Source: Litoditis marina
Lineage: Eukaryota > Nematoda > Chromadorea > Rhabditida > Rhabditidae
Assembly: GCA_964036275.1 (NCBI GenBank)
Contig: OZ038437.1
Span: 7,135,804-7,199,803 of the forward strand
DNA length: 64,000 nt
Direction: 5' to 3'
This document shows positions 46,901 through 58,678 of the stretch, in pieces. The first letter of the stretch is position 1; each line of letters starts with the position of its first letter. A model generated the notes under the pieces. The model did not search any database. It was not told where the DNA came from and saw only the letters and a list, made by a program, of their open reading frames with translations. The position numbers and the translations under genes are program-made.

Positions 46901-48667
46901 AAAACACTTCTCTATTTTTGATGCAAATTGCAAAACTAATTTTAAAAGTAGTTTTTTTTTTTAAATTGAACAGATAGATAGCTATAGTTACCATAGGTAA
47001 AATACTTCAATGCCAGTGTAATTGAAATGAACGTGCGTAACCTCAAAAATGAGCTAGATAGCTATCAAAAGGGATTATTTCTCCCGTTTATCGCGTTTAA
47101 AACTGTTTTCGCTTCCAAAAATGAGCGCAAGTTCCAGAAATAGAGCAAAAATGAGCATAGGTCGACGCCATTTTGACGGGATATTTAGCCTATGATAGTT
47201 ACTCGACTGTTAGATAATTGGGCAAAATTTTACTTTCGCCGCCCACCCAACAATCGCACTTCCCCCCCCCCCCATGAGTTTTGCCCTCCACCCGCACTAG
47301 TTTCAAGTTTCAACAGAAAATGGTGGGGGGTAAAAGGTAAATATATATTAGGGTTTAGGGTCATAGGGTGGGGGGGGGGGCTAAATTTAAATGTCGACAT
47401 TGCACAATCACCCTTCACTAACGTGAAATGGGGGGGGGGGGGTGAAAGTTACATGCCTGACAATCTTTAACAATCGCCCCTCACTTTCACCCCCCATGGT
47501 GGAGGGTGAAAGTAACACAGGACATATTTCGGCGATAAAAGTGGGGGGGGGGGGGTGAAAGTAAAACAGTCCCGATAATTGATTGATGCAAACAAACGTA
47601 CGTGCGCGTAGCAAACCCTTCCGATCCATCAAAACAACCTATTTTTCTCCCAATTTAAACAATAAGTACAACGAACGTTGGTAAAGCATACCTCAATCCC
47701 TTCTTCTCTTGATTTGCAGCTCATCTCCAGCACGGAAAGAACGGGTAACACCGCTGGCTCTTTGCAGAGAGAAAACATTTCTTTAGAGGTTCTTTTGAAG
47801 CGGGAAAACGAGATGATATTCAGCTGAAAATATACCATTTTAATAACATTGAAAACTGACAGAATATTCATTAAAAATAATTCTTTGGGGGAGCCGGGGG
47901 CGCGCGATACTCTGGTTTACTAACGGGGAGTATGAAAGTATCAACTTTCTCATAGAATTGGCTAGAGACGACCGATGACTATTTTATAAACTTGGCATTC
48001 ATTATATGTCATCACATCGTTTACCTCAAATATTCATTCCACGACTGACGAAGAGAACTACTAACGACACATTTTCCCGTAATAAAAGTATGTGAAACAT
48101 TTAGTTCATACACAGAAACATAGCATTTCCAAGTATTCACATCCAGCTTAATAATGAAATAATGCTATTATTTACCATTTTGGCCAGTTTCTTATTAATC
48201 AACGCAACGTGTCAAAACCGAACAATTTCTCAAATTGAGATAAATTCTATACTATACTACGAAAACATGAGTTAGCGAACATGTCAATACGAGATCTCTG
48301 TGTTTTAAAAAAAGAAGCAAATCAAAAAGGGGATGCAGAGATGTTTCTGTTCTACAATTGCCAACTGGTTGGTTTGTTACCATATCTCTATTAGAATTCA
48401 ACCACACGCCAACATGCTAAAAAACTCGAACAAAATCGGGAAACTGAAATAGCTATCTGCTATTGCAAGAGTTAACATTCTTCAATGAATTGAAAATGTC
48501 CACTCACAGAACGAAGTTTCTTTTTACAAATATAGACATACCTCATTGAGTATCATACACTTCAGATCGAAAGGAAGCGTTGCGAAAGTTGATCCAGTAG
48601 AAGAGGTTTCATTCACTTTCAATGCTTCGCATTTCTGCGGGAGAGCGTCCATTTCCGTTTGAGCACT
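37934..48667 (-). CDS. F-box protein with FBA-like C-terminal region
   Basis: Seven exons, all phase 0: 48667-48542, 47823-47692, 45613-45398, 41812-41726, 40849-40724, 40296-40105 and 38113-37934, giving 352 residues. Residues about 28-55 (FATLPFDLKCMILNE|LNIISFSRFKRTSKEMF) fit an F-box: Leu-Pro start, an amphipathic helix, then 'sr.skem'. F-box proteins bridge substrates to SKP1-cullin ubiquitin ligases. Later, SVVQVMLKEWQEG followed by TIDSVTFEVHG resembles the 'L...LK.W..G...L..L.I' segment of worm FBA/FTH tails. The end is Cys/Tyr rich (CKYCDCHRYYVYE). The first ATG is codon 6 of exon 1, which begins at a good acceptor, so a short or trans-spliced leader exon is likely. The third exon's acceptor (AAATTATAG) is weak. 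Introns of up to 4 kb are packed with repeats, unusual for the family. Confidence 0.6.
38373..39086. mobile_element. Fold-back element with tandemly amplified left arm
   Basis: Ends AATTCATGAAAAAGTGGGGG and complement; about 130 bp pairs at both ends (GGCCAACGACTGTGAGATTT and so on). The left arm then contains three tandem copies of a roughly 104-bp unit (CAAGTATAACTGTTCATTAC...), present once in the right arm. It lies in the last intron of the F-box gene. Confidence 0.85.
39194..39775. repeat. 130-bp tandem repeat with paired GACGTC sites
   Basis: Five copies start at about 39204, 39334, 39458, 39588 and 39718 and become more alike toward the right. Each full unit carries GTGACGTCAACTTTGCAC and, 25 bases on, AAATCGACGTCATC, so the two GACGTC palindromes sit in inverted context. 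Confidence 0.85.
42185..42427 (+). CDS. Coding-like plus-strand block, unknown
   Basis: After an acceptor (TATTTTGTAG, and another TTTCTCAG at 42245) an open frame runs to a stop at 42425. It has protein-like composition (EEANSQFSESTTNTLRNLLK, EIPPEIDMALKR). A related open stretch follows in a shifted frame to about 42,700. It lies inside an F-box intron on the opposite strand. It could be a decayed mobile-element protein or a nested gene; no motif decides. Confidence 0.3.
   Translation: MYFVACQTALLGYNHNRPVSQKEEANSQFSESTTNTLRNLLKLSGEQEIPPEIDMALKRTSLPANILQSSSENSRGGQCP
43485..43960. repeat. 158-bp tandem repeat (3 copies)
   Basis: Unit begins GGTTTTCTTTTTTGCAGAAT and ends TAGTAGCCAGTGAGA; copies start near 43485, 43643 and 43801. 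The second and third are almost identical. Confidence 0.9.
43970..45062. repeat. About 475-bp tandem duplication (2.2 copies)
   Basis: CGGCTAGAGAGTGTGT recurs at 43990, 44461 and 44936, followed each time by GAAGAGAACGCAGACGAGGC-like sequence. The second and third copies are nearly identical. Each unit itself contains a smaller internal echo of the same motif (CTTAGAGAGTGTGTGATCAG). Confidence 0.9.
47095..47185. repeat. Family H repeat end
   Basis: Complement reads CCCGTCAAAATGGCGTCGAC followed by ATGCTCATTTTTG and later GCGCTCATTTTTGG. The same order occurs at 21923-21990 (CCGGTCAATATGGTGCCGAC, then GCTCATTTTTGG). Confidence 0.55.
47190..47570. repeat. G/C homopolymer-rich repeat block
   Basis: Repeated (T/G)GTGAAAGTXA-type phrases joined by runs of 9-13 G or C (47261, 47372, 47432, 47546). 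Contains TTAGGGTTTAGGG near 47347. Four separate G-runs lie on one strand. Confidence 0.75.
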
Positions 48668-49855
48668 CTGAAAATACCGATTTTTGAAATTATCAAGAAA
48701 GAAAGTGCACACGTTTTTACGTTTTTCCCGTTCAGGGGCGGTATTCTTCAGGGATGGCAAAAATTCATCAATCCAATTTCTTTGTCTGTGATGAATGATA
48801 ATTTGAACCAAATTACCAGAAATAAGGGCACATATGCACATGAAACAAGAAAATAGAACGAAAATGAGGGGCGGGGGCGGCGCGCGGCCTAAATTTTTTT
48901 AACAATAATAATGGGTCCGCGCAACGCAAATGACACCGGTAAACAACGCGCGGTTTTAAAATGATAGTAGGAGTTGGAAAAAAATTGATTCAGAATAAAA
49001 ATTGTAGATGATTTTCAACGAAAACAGCACACTTCACACTTTTTCATGGAAACAATTTGAGGAAATGTTCGATATTTATTATTATGTTCTGAAACTTTAT
49101 GCAACAACCCAAACAGTTATATAGGAACGGTTTGGAGGATAGTTATCATATTATATTGTCCAAACGAAACGAATTATAGTAGTGAAATGTTCAGTCATGC
49201 AGAGTGTGAAAACACATAAGAAGTGAAAGCATTCAATAGAAAAGTGCACAAACTCTGGTGTTTTCATGTTTGGCGTGACTATACCATAAACTTCTATCAT
49301 AGAGAAAAGTCACTGAGGAAAATTTCACATTCAGAAAGTTTAACGGACCGGATGACTACGGAGCAAATATGGAGCCGTCCAGATTTGGGTTACTGTAATG
49401 CAACAATCCTAAGGCTCTCGCTGCTATGTTGTTTCTATAATATTCACAAATCTTCCTCCACAGTTTTGACTGTGGTGATTCTGACCATGTTTTGAATGAG
49501 GTTTTGTATTTTTATAGCCGTTCGGAAAGTTTTGTACGCAAGTGAATTCGGTGTATCAAGTACTTATGCGAGGGCGAGACAGGGTCTGAGCCTTCCTAGT
49601 AGGATGCCGTTTTAGAACGGTTAGGTTTGTGACGTCATAGGGTCGGCTTTCGTTTTTCACTTTTTGGTTTAATTCTTATTTTAGTTGTCTATTTACGTTT
49701 TTAATTCTCTTTGTGGATTTAAATGATATCTGGGTGCATTATTCGGGTACTCTGCGCTATCATTTTATCATAGTTCTCGTACTTACCTCATTATTTTTGT
49801 TTCTCTTATTATTGGTATAATTCCACTTTATTTGTTCATTTTGCTTTCCAGAACT
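48668..49855. other. Interval upstream of the F-box gene
   Basis: Expected to hold the promoter or leader exon of the minus-strand F-box gene, but no TATA or ATG exon could be fixed. Near 49594 the phrase TAGTAGGATGCCGTTTTAGA is shared with 59817, marking a dispersed repeat. Confidence 0.4.
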
Positions 49856-51347
49856 ATGATGAAGCATTATGATATGTTTCATTGTTCTCCTGTACAGAAA
49901 AAGGGCTTCTCCGGGGGAAGAAAGGATGTTTTTCGTAATACTGCAGGTTAGTTGGTTTGTTGATAAAACTTTTCCACTTCGGATATTTTCTACTGCGGCT
50001 TACAGTGGTTTTCGAACCTGTTTCATTATGCATTAATCTCGTAAATCGTTAGGATATTGCCATATACCATGAGGACATTTCCATGTGTGCTATGTGAACA
50101 TAGATCTTAGGCCAATTCCACAAGGAACCCGGTATTTCGTTCGTTAACCCTAGCAGTTAATCATTAACCGGGTTATGTGGATAACTATTTTGTTAACCCC
50201 TTTGTAACCCTTTTTTACAATGTGTTTTGAGGGAAATTCGGGGTTACCAAGTGGTTAACAAAATGGTTAACCAGGTAACCCGGTTAGTTAACTGCTAGGG
50301 TTAACGAACTACAGGGTTAAATAAAGAATTCGCCGGATCTTGCTGGGTTTTCGCATCGTCTGCAGAACGTATACCGCCCATGGTGCAGAATCGGTAGCAT
50401 AGTATGATAATATTTAGATCAAGACAATCTATTCATTTACAATAAACAGCTTTTTATTAATTTGATGATCATACAGTCATGTGATCAACTTTCGACAGGG
50501 GGTATTATCGCTGGTCGAGGTTGAACATCGAAAATATTATGGGATCCGGTTTCGAGTGCCACATGTGCATACTTTTTTATGGTTTATTCATCAATGAGTG
50601 TAAAATGAAAATGAATGATTTCGGTTGCATTGTGGGTGGGTAGTGCTGGTAGTAGCCGTTTGATCAAAACGGCGGTTTAGTTGAAACTCTCCAACAACGG
50701 CAACAACTGGTTGTGATTTTTGTTAGCTCTCGGAGTTTTGTGAACTATCCGTAGTTTGTCATACAGGTCTTCAGTAGCAGTTTGATTGAAATTTGATATA
50801 AGTTTTCTCACCTTCTATAGATTCTCTACTGAATGGCTAATAAAATCGCTAATGACAAGAAGTGCTACTGTATGTTCTAGGTTCTAGGTTCTAACACCGC
50901 TACTGTCCACAAATTACCCTCCTCAGTTTGCGAAGTGCTATATTCATACAAAACAAGGCTGAAGCTGCCCATTCTCGAAAGTGGAACCCCTTCTTCAATT
51001 CCGTCACATCAATCTGCATCAATTTCTCCACAAACAACTTAGTTTGGTAGAATAGTGGCCCGTTTTTCTTAATGTTGTGAATATACGAAGAATTTTCAGA
51101 AAATGTGACCTTGATAGCTGTTTTCCTTTTCGTTTTTCAATCCTCATTGGTTCCAGAGTTCCCACGACCGCAGATTACTGGATATTTCCGGCTTCCGAAG
51201 CACACATGGACTCGTCCTTCAATCTTTCAAGTTTTAACGTAAGTTATTTTGAAAATTTTGGAATGAAAATTGTCTGCTTCACGCCTGCTGCTGCCAATTT
51301 CAGCCTCTAGGTCTTGCTCTTCACGGTTTCCTGGATCAATGAAGTGA
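49856..51347 (+). CDS. Small three-exon gene, unknown
   Basis: Exons 49856-49946, 51157-51238 and 51311-51347 have acceptors GCTTTCCAG, GTTCCAG and CCTCTAG and compatible phases (1, 2). The product is 69 residues, basic: MMKHYDMFHCSPVQKKGFSG, later RPQITGYFRLPKHTW, ending FPGSMK before TGA. No motif was recognised. Intron 1 contains the small TIR element at 50110. The middle exon is also open in another frame, so the model is tentative. Confidence 0.35.
50110..50334. mobile_element. Small TIR element, deletion derivative
   Basis: Has the same ends as the ORF-bearing element at 6083-7439 (GGCCAATTCCACAAGGAACC left, TAAATAAAGAATTCGCC right) and the same subterminal ACAATGTGTTTTG(A/G)GGG segment, but none of the interior. 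GATCTT flanks both sides, a possible target duplication. Confidence 0.8.
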
Positions 51348-52645
51348 GTAAAAATGTTCATGAGTCGGAATGAAACATGGCTATGCGAGGTATATCAAAA
51401 CGTAACATTTCAGGGGACGGCTGAACTGATGTTTACGGGCTTTTATCTATAGCATTTAACTAATCTAATGTCTTATAATTATATATTTTGCTCAATATTC
51501 TAGTTTGTGATATTTCATTCTCAAAGGCGGGTAAGTGGATTGTGAAAGTAGTTAACTTTCACAAGTTATTACAAATACATTACGTGTTCTGTAACCGTAC
51601 GTCAGACGACTTTGTTGTCTACAGAAGTTTATTGAAAACCAGGTGTTTCATCTAGGCAACCAAACTACAAAACAGAGTAACCGATTCATTTTTCACCCAT
51701 AATGTGCGACTATTTTCGAAATTGGGGTAATCTAAAATCCTATTTTGAAGAAGAACGGGTCGCTCAATGAACCATCCAACGGTGTCGACATGTCGTCCTA
51801 CGTTTGTCTGTAATTCATATATTCAGGTTATAAATAATAAAAGGACCATTTTTATACAGAATGGTCACCATTCTGTATCTGTCTCAGGATAGGCAAATGT
51901 GGGTATCTAGAGGCTGGAAACAATATTGTGTCATTTCCTCTTCAGTCTGAAATATTATATTGTATGTTTCATACATACTTTTCCGCCATTCAGTGTTGAG
52001 GAGATTCACATGGATTACTCTTAAACGTGTAAAGGATTATAAAATGAAGCTGGTACTGGTTAGATAGTACTTCTCTTTAACAGTGCTATCTTTTGGCGAC
52101 CTATCCGTTAATATCGGATAGTTTGGTACATGTTCATGTTATAACATTTGCTATATCGGCAAAGGCAAGTTAGGAAGGGGGTGCATCAGTTAATGGTTAT
52201 AAACAATGAAATATTCGAATTGTTCATCTTATTTTTATCTTATACATATTATGTTGAATGTATTTTATTTACTTTTCAGAGCGTTCGCGTGATGTCTGTT
52301 GGATCAAATGGGATTTACGTATTTCAATTTTAGTTAGTATACTTTTCTAGCTGTGATTTCTGAATCTAATTAGTCACTCTAAACTCTAGAAATAGAAGCA
52401 GATTTTTGTCACCCCCCCCCCTCCCTTGAAAAGAAGTCAGCCAGGTGTACGGGTTGTCTGGGAGTATTTCGAACACTCACAGCAACCTCATCATTTGTCT
52501 GAACTTTTCGAACTTGTTGTATCCTATATTTGAATGTTAGTGTAGTCTTTTTCGGTGAATGTACATGCTAGTAAAATTGTTTTCTTTGTGTTGTAGGACG
52601 AAAGAGCCCAGCAAGTGAGAAAGATATATCCAGAGTAAACGTTAG

Positions 52646-52876
52646 TATTGTCTTCTCCATTTCTACTGAGACTCTTACAGTATTATCACCAAACTTTCCG
52701 ACCACTTTAATTGCGTACATGTTATCAAAAACGGTAACGATATCTTCTTTCGATTTTGACTTATCTTACAAAGAGTGTTTCCAAATTTATTGGACAGTTT
52801 CGATATTGACATTAGAAATCAATTTACAACTTTGAATGGGTAGGTAGGAGTCTCATTACAAATTATGTCGACTATA
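52646..52876. mobile_element. MITE, family B (diverged)
   Basis: Left TATTGTCTTCTCCATTTCTA then CTGAGACTCTTACAGTA; right GTAGGAGTCTCATTACAAA...CTATA. It follows a short open block (RKSPASEKDIS) after an acceptor at 52597. Confidence 0.7.
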
Positions 52877-53930
52877 TATCGGTAGGCCTGTGGCCGTACT
52901 TGCGACATAAGATCTGAAATGTAGACCTTCCGGAAAAGAGTCCCATTCCGAATAGTTTGAGTAGTGTATAGTATGTACAGTTGACTATCGCCGAATGTAA
53001 ACAGTTTTACATTGTACCAACTTTTTTTTCATTTTTTTTTCATTGTGAAATGATTGTAGAGAGTATTTTATAGCTTCGCATATATTTCACTTTTCTTTCT
53101 AGAGGTAACAATGATGTGCGGAGCCCTCTACTCTTGAGGTACAGACATAAATTTTTCGCAAACTTTTGGTACGCGTTTACAGATGATAAAGTGTATAGCA
53201 TTTATGTACTTTGTTCCAAACTGAACTTTTCACAGGTACGCTTCTTTGGTGCATGTAAAGTATATACATAGACACTAGTAATAGTGGGTAACGATTAAAC
53301 TACATTACAGATATACCAAGTTTGTACAAGTTTCTAGAAAACCTATAAATCGGTTGATACATCTGTTTATAGTGTTTTAGCTCGAAGATTTCCCGTTCCT
53401 TCTAGGAAGTTGTAGTTTTCATCATGTGAAACTTTGCTGTAAGAAAAGTACATGATCGTTGGCGACGGTGAACTCGACGGTGAACATTACACATCCTGTT
53501 AGTTAGGAAGATTCCGTGAAACATTGCACAAATGTGAATAAATCAAGAATAACTTTATGTTAAACTTTTCGAAAAAAAAAATAGTGCCTAAATGGGTAAC
53601 TGTCAACCAATCTGAAGGAATCGCCACCTACGCTGCTGTCAAAGTACACTATCTCTTTTCATGAATATCAATGTATACGAATGTATCTGATGAATGTTTT
53701 GTATCTGATGAATGTTTTCATAAACAACCTATGAAATGATAAAAATCAGTTGCTGCATATGACTTTGGCAAGTTAGATCATTTTCATAGAGAACCTTGCC
53801 TATCTGTCATCTTTTTTACACAACTTGATGGGAAAATACTGCTGTGTAAACCTATCACACATGCCATATGGACTCAATTTTGTGATAGGAAAGTTGGATA
53901 GTGGTTAAGTAACAAAATCCTTGTTAATTA
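52877..53930. other. Gene-free interval
   Basis: AT-rich sequence without supportable exons. A 16-bp phrase (GTATCTGATGAATGTTTT) is tandemly duplicated near 53686-53720. Confidence 0.5.
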
Positions 53931-55036
53931 CGGATAGTTGATTCTACTATAACCTCATAACTTTGTCGAAAGCTACAGTAATCCTGCACAACAGCCAAGG
54001 CAAAAAACGTCTAAAAAACTTGAAATTCGACGTTTTCACAAAAACCTTTCTGGTAAACATACATAATTGATATAAACGAACAATTTAAGTCTATTTTGGG
54101 AACAAATTATTTTTTGATGTTGATCAACTTTCTGCACTCGCCGCCTTTAAATCGTGCACAAGAACATTGTTTGTGTATAATATCACTGAAACTCACTGAA
54201 TAACTGTTTAGTACACATACACTAACAAAACAGTTCAAATTTTAGGCGATTTCATTCAGAATCAACCGAATAAGGTTGAAAATAGTCGTTTTCTGGAAGT
54301 GTCAGAATGCAAACTCCTGTACAACAGGATACATGAGTGGTGAATGCAAATCGAGCAAAAACAGCCGAAACTTCCCAAAATAAGTTTTCAGCACTCAATT
54401 ACTCAAATCTGGGATAAATTGTCAATTTTGAACTCACTTTTCTTCATCGTCGACAGAAAAGAGCTGAATTTGCTCGAAATTCTCAATAAACGGAGTATTA
54501 TACGCGCCGAGTCGGGAATGATAGAGAAAAATCGTGTAATTCATTGAAATTGATGATTTATGATGATTTACCCACAAAAAAATCTGTTTTGTTACGTTTC
54601 GGCTGTTTTTGCTCGATTTGCATTCACCACTCATGTATCCTGTTGTACAGGAGTTTGCATTCTGACACTTCCAGAAAACGACTATTTTCAACCTTATTCG
54701 GTTGATTCTGAATGAAATCGCCTAAAATTTGAACTGTTTTGTTAGTGTATGTGTACTAAACAGTTATTCAGTGAGTTTCAGTGATATTATACACAAACAA
54801 TGTTCTTGTGCACGATTTAAAGGCGGCGAGTGCAGAAAGTTGATCAACATCAAAAAATAATTTGTTTCCAAAATAGATTTAAATTGTTCGTTCATATGAA
54901 TTATGTATGTTTACCAGGAAGGTTTTTGTGAAAACGTCGAATTTCAAGTTTTTTAGACGTTTTTTGCCTTGGCTGTTGTGCAGGATTACTGTAGATTTCG
55001 ACAAAGTTGTGAGGTTGTAGTGGAATCAACTATCCG
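53931..55036. mobile_element. 1.1-kb near-perfect inverted repeat
   Basis: Arms of about 441 bp (53931-54371 and 54596-55036) pair with only scattered mismatches around a 224-bp spacer. Ends are CGGATAGTTGATTC and complement, flanked by TA on both sides (53929-53930, 55037-55038). The length and TA target fit a Tc1/mariner-type foldback. Transcription would give a long double-stranded RNA. Open frames inside are short and mirror each other, so no gene is called. Confidence 0.92.
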
Positions 55037-55426
55037 TACATGAGATTAACTTTGTCAATAAACTATTTTCAATTGACCACAGGTATATGTGAATGTGGGT
55101 ATATGAGAAACGTTCATTGATTGAAACACGAGCATTTCACATCACATTATGGTAAAAATCTCAGGTAGTCCGAAATCTTCGTGAACATGGTTTGCTGTTC
55201 CTTAACTATCAAACAAACTTGTTTTTATACTCTTTAGTCTCTATGAACATTGATTGTCGAACTTCGGGGAGATTTGTGAAAGTTTTCGTGTTCTCAGATG
55301 GTGTATGCTGAAAGGTTCGCTCATTGCTACTATGTGATTATATATTTTTTTAATACTGCCATTGCACTATCACTTAGTGCAGACTATTCAACTATTAGAT
55401 AAACTTGCGAGAAAATTGACCGAAAA

Positions 55427-55704
55427 ATGGAAAATGCAGTGGATGAACCCGATCTTCGCTGTAGTTTGGTCTCGATGACCCCGAGAGTGGCACGTTTTGA
55501 CCTTGAGGTTCCACGTGAGTGAAACTGTTCAGGAAAATTATGTATCATGCTAAAACCATGTACCTAAATCACATATGGCTTATATAACGTTATGAGTCTG
55601 CATAGAATGCTCATAATCAACGTTTTAATATATTGTTTCTAGAACTACATTATGAACGAGGACAGCCGCCTATGTGCGAGTTGATTCATATTAACCTTCC
55701 CTGA
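55427..55704 (+). CDS. Small two-exon gene, 49 residues
   Basis: Exon 1 (55427-55514) starts MENAVDEPDLRCSLVSMTPR and ends at a strong donor (CCAC|GTGAGT). Exon 2 (55643-55704) follows TGTTTCTAG and reads LHYERGQPPMCELIHINLP to TGA. Phases match. The product is soluble-looking, with a PRVARFDLEVP segment. No family recognised. The next exon-like block (55782) does not join it in frame because of the stop. Confidence 0.4.
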
Positions 55705-55781
55705 CAGTCTGCCAGGCAACAACTTTTGCCATAGACCGGAGACAATTCGTTTATTTAGCTGTATTTCGGTGTTCCACACAG

Positions 55782-56100
55782 AATCCCTCAGAAGGTTATA
55801 CTGTCCTCAATTCGAATTACAAGATTACAACCATAACTACGGTTCCTCATGAAAAGTGAGCATGAGAGTTTACCCTCGCTATCGGTTGTGTAATTCTATT
55901 AGAACTGAGGTTCACACCAGAAACTACACTCATTCGAAAAGCTGCAGTGCGTTAGTATTTTCTCTAAGAAAACGAAGTTGAATATTAAACATTGAAGAAG
56001 ATTTGGAAAACTTATGCGAAGTTCCAGACTACAGTACAGAGGGATGCTTTAAATTTTTCAATCTGAACCGTACACATGCAACCTCCAGAGAATCATGGAA
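55782..56100 (+). CDS. Candidate exons, unknown
   Basis: Block 55782-55855 (acceptor TCCACACAG, donor GAAAA|GTGAGC) encodes NPSEGYTVLNSNYKITTITT. Block about 55997-56118 encodes EDLENLCEVPDYSTEGCFKF and NRTHATSRESW with a possible donor (AAAAA|GTACGT). Both look protein-like but the junction between them could not be made in phase with the visible acceptors. Confidence 0.3.
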
Positions 56101-56218
56101 TAGAAACAACCGTAAAAAGTACGTATATTACTTCTATATCCCTACCCAACTACGCCTAAAGGTCTTCTTCTCTGACCAGAACTGCTTGTCATCCTCACTT
56201 CTAGCACACTTTTAAAAC

Positions 56219-57328
56219 TCCTATTGTGAAACTCTTACACCTGATGATACTATTTGTCTTTCTAATAAATAAAACGGATTGAAAGTTCATAAGAAATAAC
56301 TGAAAAGGGAAGTTCATAAAGTATTACTTGATTTGCACACGGGATAGGACTAGAAGTATGAAGAGACTAACATAACAAAGAAATTTAGATACAAAAAAGA
56401 TTGATTAGAGATGGTAAGACAAGTGATGAGGGAGCTGTGAGTGTTCCGAATACCCCCAGACAACCCGTACACCTATCTGACCTCTCGAGGAAGGAGAAGG
56501 AGAAAACAGAGGGAACAAACTATATGGAAGTTATTAAACAAATTAAGTTCTAAAGTTCTAAAGTAACTATAATTTTCATCACTCAAATGAGATTATCATC
56601 AATATTTAACCACATGAGGATTGTCCCATCATCCGACCTCGACACATGAGGAACATCTGAAACAAGAAAAGGTAGAAACATCATTCAATAATATCTCTTC
56701 CAGTTTTCTAGACAATTTGGTGAGCACTCCGACAACGCACGACCAAGGTTGCCGATGGTTCATCGTTCATAATTACACCTTGAGATGTAATAAAGTATTA
56801 TAACCTGTTTGCTCTGACCGACTGACAAAATACAACTTTAATTTCAAAAAAGTAGTTATAGCAACCAAACTTCATATTATCATTCAAGAGATTACCACGA
56901 GTGAACTATTACCTTATCACAATATTGAGTTGACATACCCAGAAAGTTTTTCTAGCCACACAAATATGTCCAACTAGCAAATACTAGACTTATCTCAAAC
57001 ACTACTCACGAACGACTAAGCTCGAACTCTCGAACACATTCGGGAAAATAAGCTAGAGACAATGAACTGCACGGAATATAGCTCATAGATAGCTATATAC
57101 ACATGGATAATCGTCGTTGCGGCTTGGTCGACGAGTTATCTAATCTTTATTGGAGATAATGGTGAGTTCAAGTTTTACATAATATTTCCATTCACCCGAA
57201 GCCCTGAATTGAGTAACAGTAGATTACTAGAAATTCTGAATCCATACACATATTTCACTAGACCACGCGAACAGCGAATAAGAAGAGCTATCTATGAGCT
57301 ACGGAGCAAAAGCTGAATCGGCGACTCA
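56219..57328. other. Interval with a weak coding-like block
   Basis: One plus-strand frame (56621-56803) contains a splice-acceptor-like TCTTCCAG in its middle and ends at TAA near an AATAAAG-like signal. Otherwise only AT-rich sequence, and an AGCTATCTATGAGCT palindromic phrase near 57281. Confidence 0.3.
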
Positions 57329-57924
57329 ATGCCTTCCTATTATGTCAAGCTCAAACTTGTATATTACATTCGTATCCAGTCCCGAATCCTGTTCGAAATA
57401 AAATGTCATACAGGACCGATACCAGTGCACATTGAAGATGCGAGCAACTATGACAATTTGGTATTCAATAATGAACAGCGAAGCCGTAATAAGACTTACG
57501 GTGTACTCGGCAGTTGGCAGTAAACCAGCAACTAAAGGATGATTGATGACTAATCATATCAATTTTTCAGTCAGTATTGCAGAAACAATATATGTTAAGT
57601 GAAGGTTATGTGAACGTCATGATTTACAAAATCAGGTCTATGGTACACAAATTAGCCGAGTTTCAACCTAACAGACGATGTACAAGTTCAAGCAATTTTA
57701 CGAATACAACATCTTGGAAATGTTTACAAGAGGTAGCTGTCAACTTTCCATATAACGGTTACCGCACGATCGAAAGTAACCCTCCGCAAATGCTCAACTT
57801 TGGTTATCACAAAAAGTTTATAGTATCTCGTTCCATTTCTTTTAGTAATCGGAATTTGAAAACGAGGAACTCCCCAACTAGACGAATAAGAACAAACAAG
57901 AATTGGTGTGCCATCTGTATCTAG
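57329..57924 (+). CDS. Two coding-like blocks, unknown
   Basis: Block 57329-about 57507 encodes a basic-aromatic stretch (YYVKLKLVYYIRIQSRILFE) and may end at TACGGT|GTACTC. After an acceptor (AATTTTTCAG) block 57572-57924 is open for 117 codons (QYMLSEGYVNVMIYKIRSMV, then PNRRC...SWKCLQE) to TAG. Joining them in phase 0 is possible. No known domain. The length of the second block in AT-rich DNA argues that it is real. Confidence 0.35.
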
Positions 57925-58012
57925 TATCTAGTGCTCATATTTCAGACGGTACGCACGTTTGTATCATTTCCACTTACTCATCTCATATATATATAGCTAC
58001 TTCACCCATACC

Positions 58013-58173
58013 CCAGTAAGGTTGTCCGGAAAGTCAAAAAAAATCAAAAAACGGACTACTTTTTAGCCGAAAAGAAGACAATCGGGTCAACTATTAATGA
58101 AAAATCATTAATTTTCACTCGTTTACATACGAAAACGGACTAATTTTTGTCGCTTAGTCTGACCTTACTAGTG
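58013..58173. mobile_element. MITE, family C
   Basis: Left CCAGTAAGGTTGTCCGGAAA, right (complement) CACTAGTAAGGTCAGACTAA. Interior shares AAACGGACTAC, CTTTTTAGCCGAAAAG with the copy at 13839. Confidence 0.75.
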
Positions 58174-58678
58174 TTTGACTTCACCTATCAATTTCCACAA
58201 AGTCAACAAGTCGAAATTTGTTCAATAATTAGGAACATAATGAGAGTGATCTGAGTGAGTCAAAAAAAACAAAACTAAGGTTATCTCGATATAGGATATT
58301 TGAGGAAAGCGCTATATTAATATTTATTGTATCAGTTACACATCATCATTCTAGATTGCATGTTGGGTTTCTAAGTTTCTATACTAAAATCCTTCGCGAT
58401 ATGGGTGGGAATGTGGGATAGTAGTAGTATAGATTGGAAAGATTGCAGAATTAACAATTGAACATCACTCTAAGGTAGAATAACTAATTAAAGAACCCCA
58501 ATAGCGATTTCGAATCAAAAGTGGAACTTGGGCATTGATATGATTTGCAATCGTCCATTTTCGAGAAAAATTCTAGTATAGCCCAGTTACCGCAGCTTGC
58601 CGGGTTACCACAGCAATTCACCAATTGAAACTTGAAACTAACTTCTACAAGAGGTTCATGTATGTGACACTGACAACT

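Noticed and set aside
54344..54691. Frames inside the 1.1-kb inverted repeat
   Set aside because: The plus and minus frames mirror parts of the arms and have no motif; the element is better explained as non-coding.
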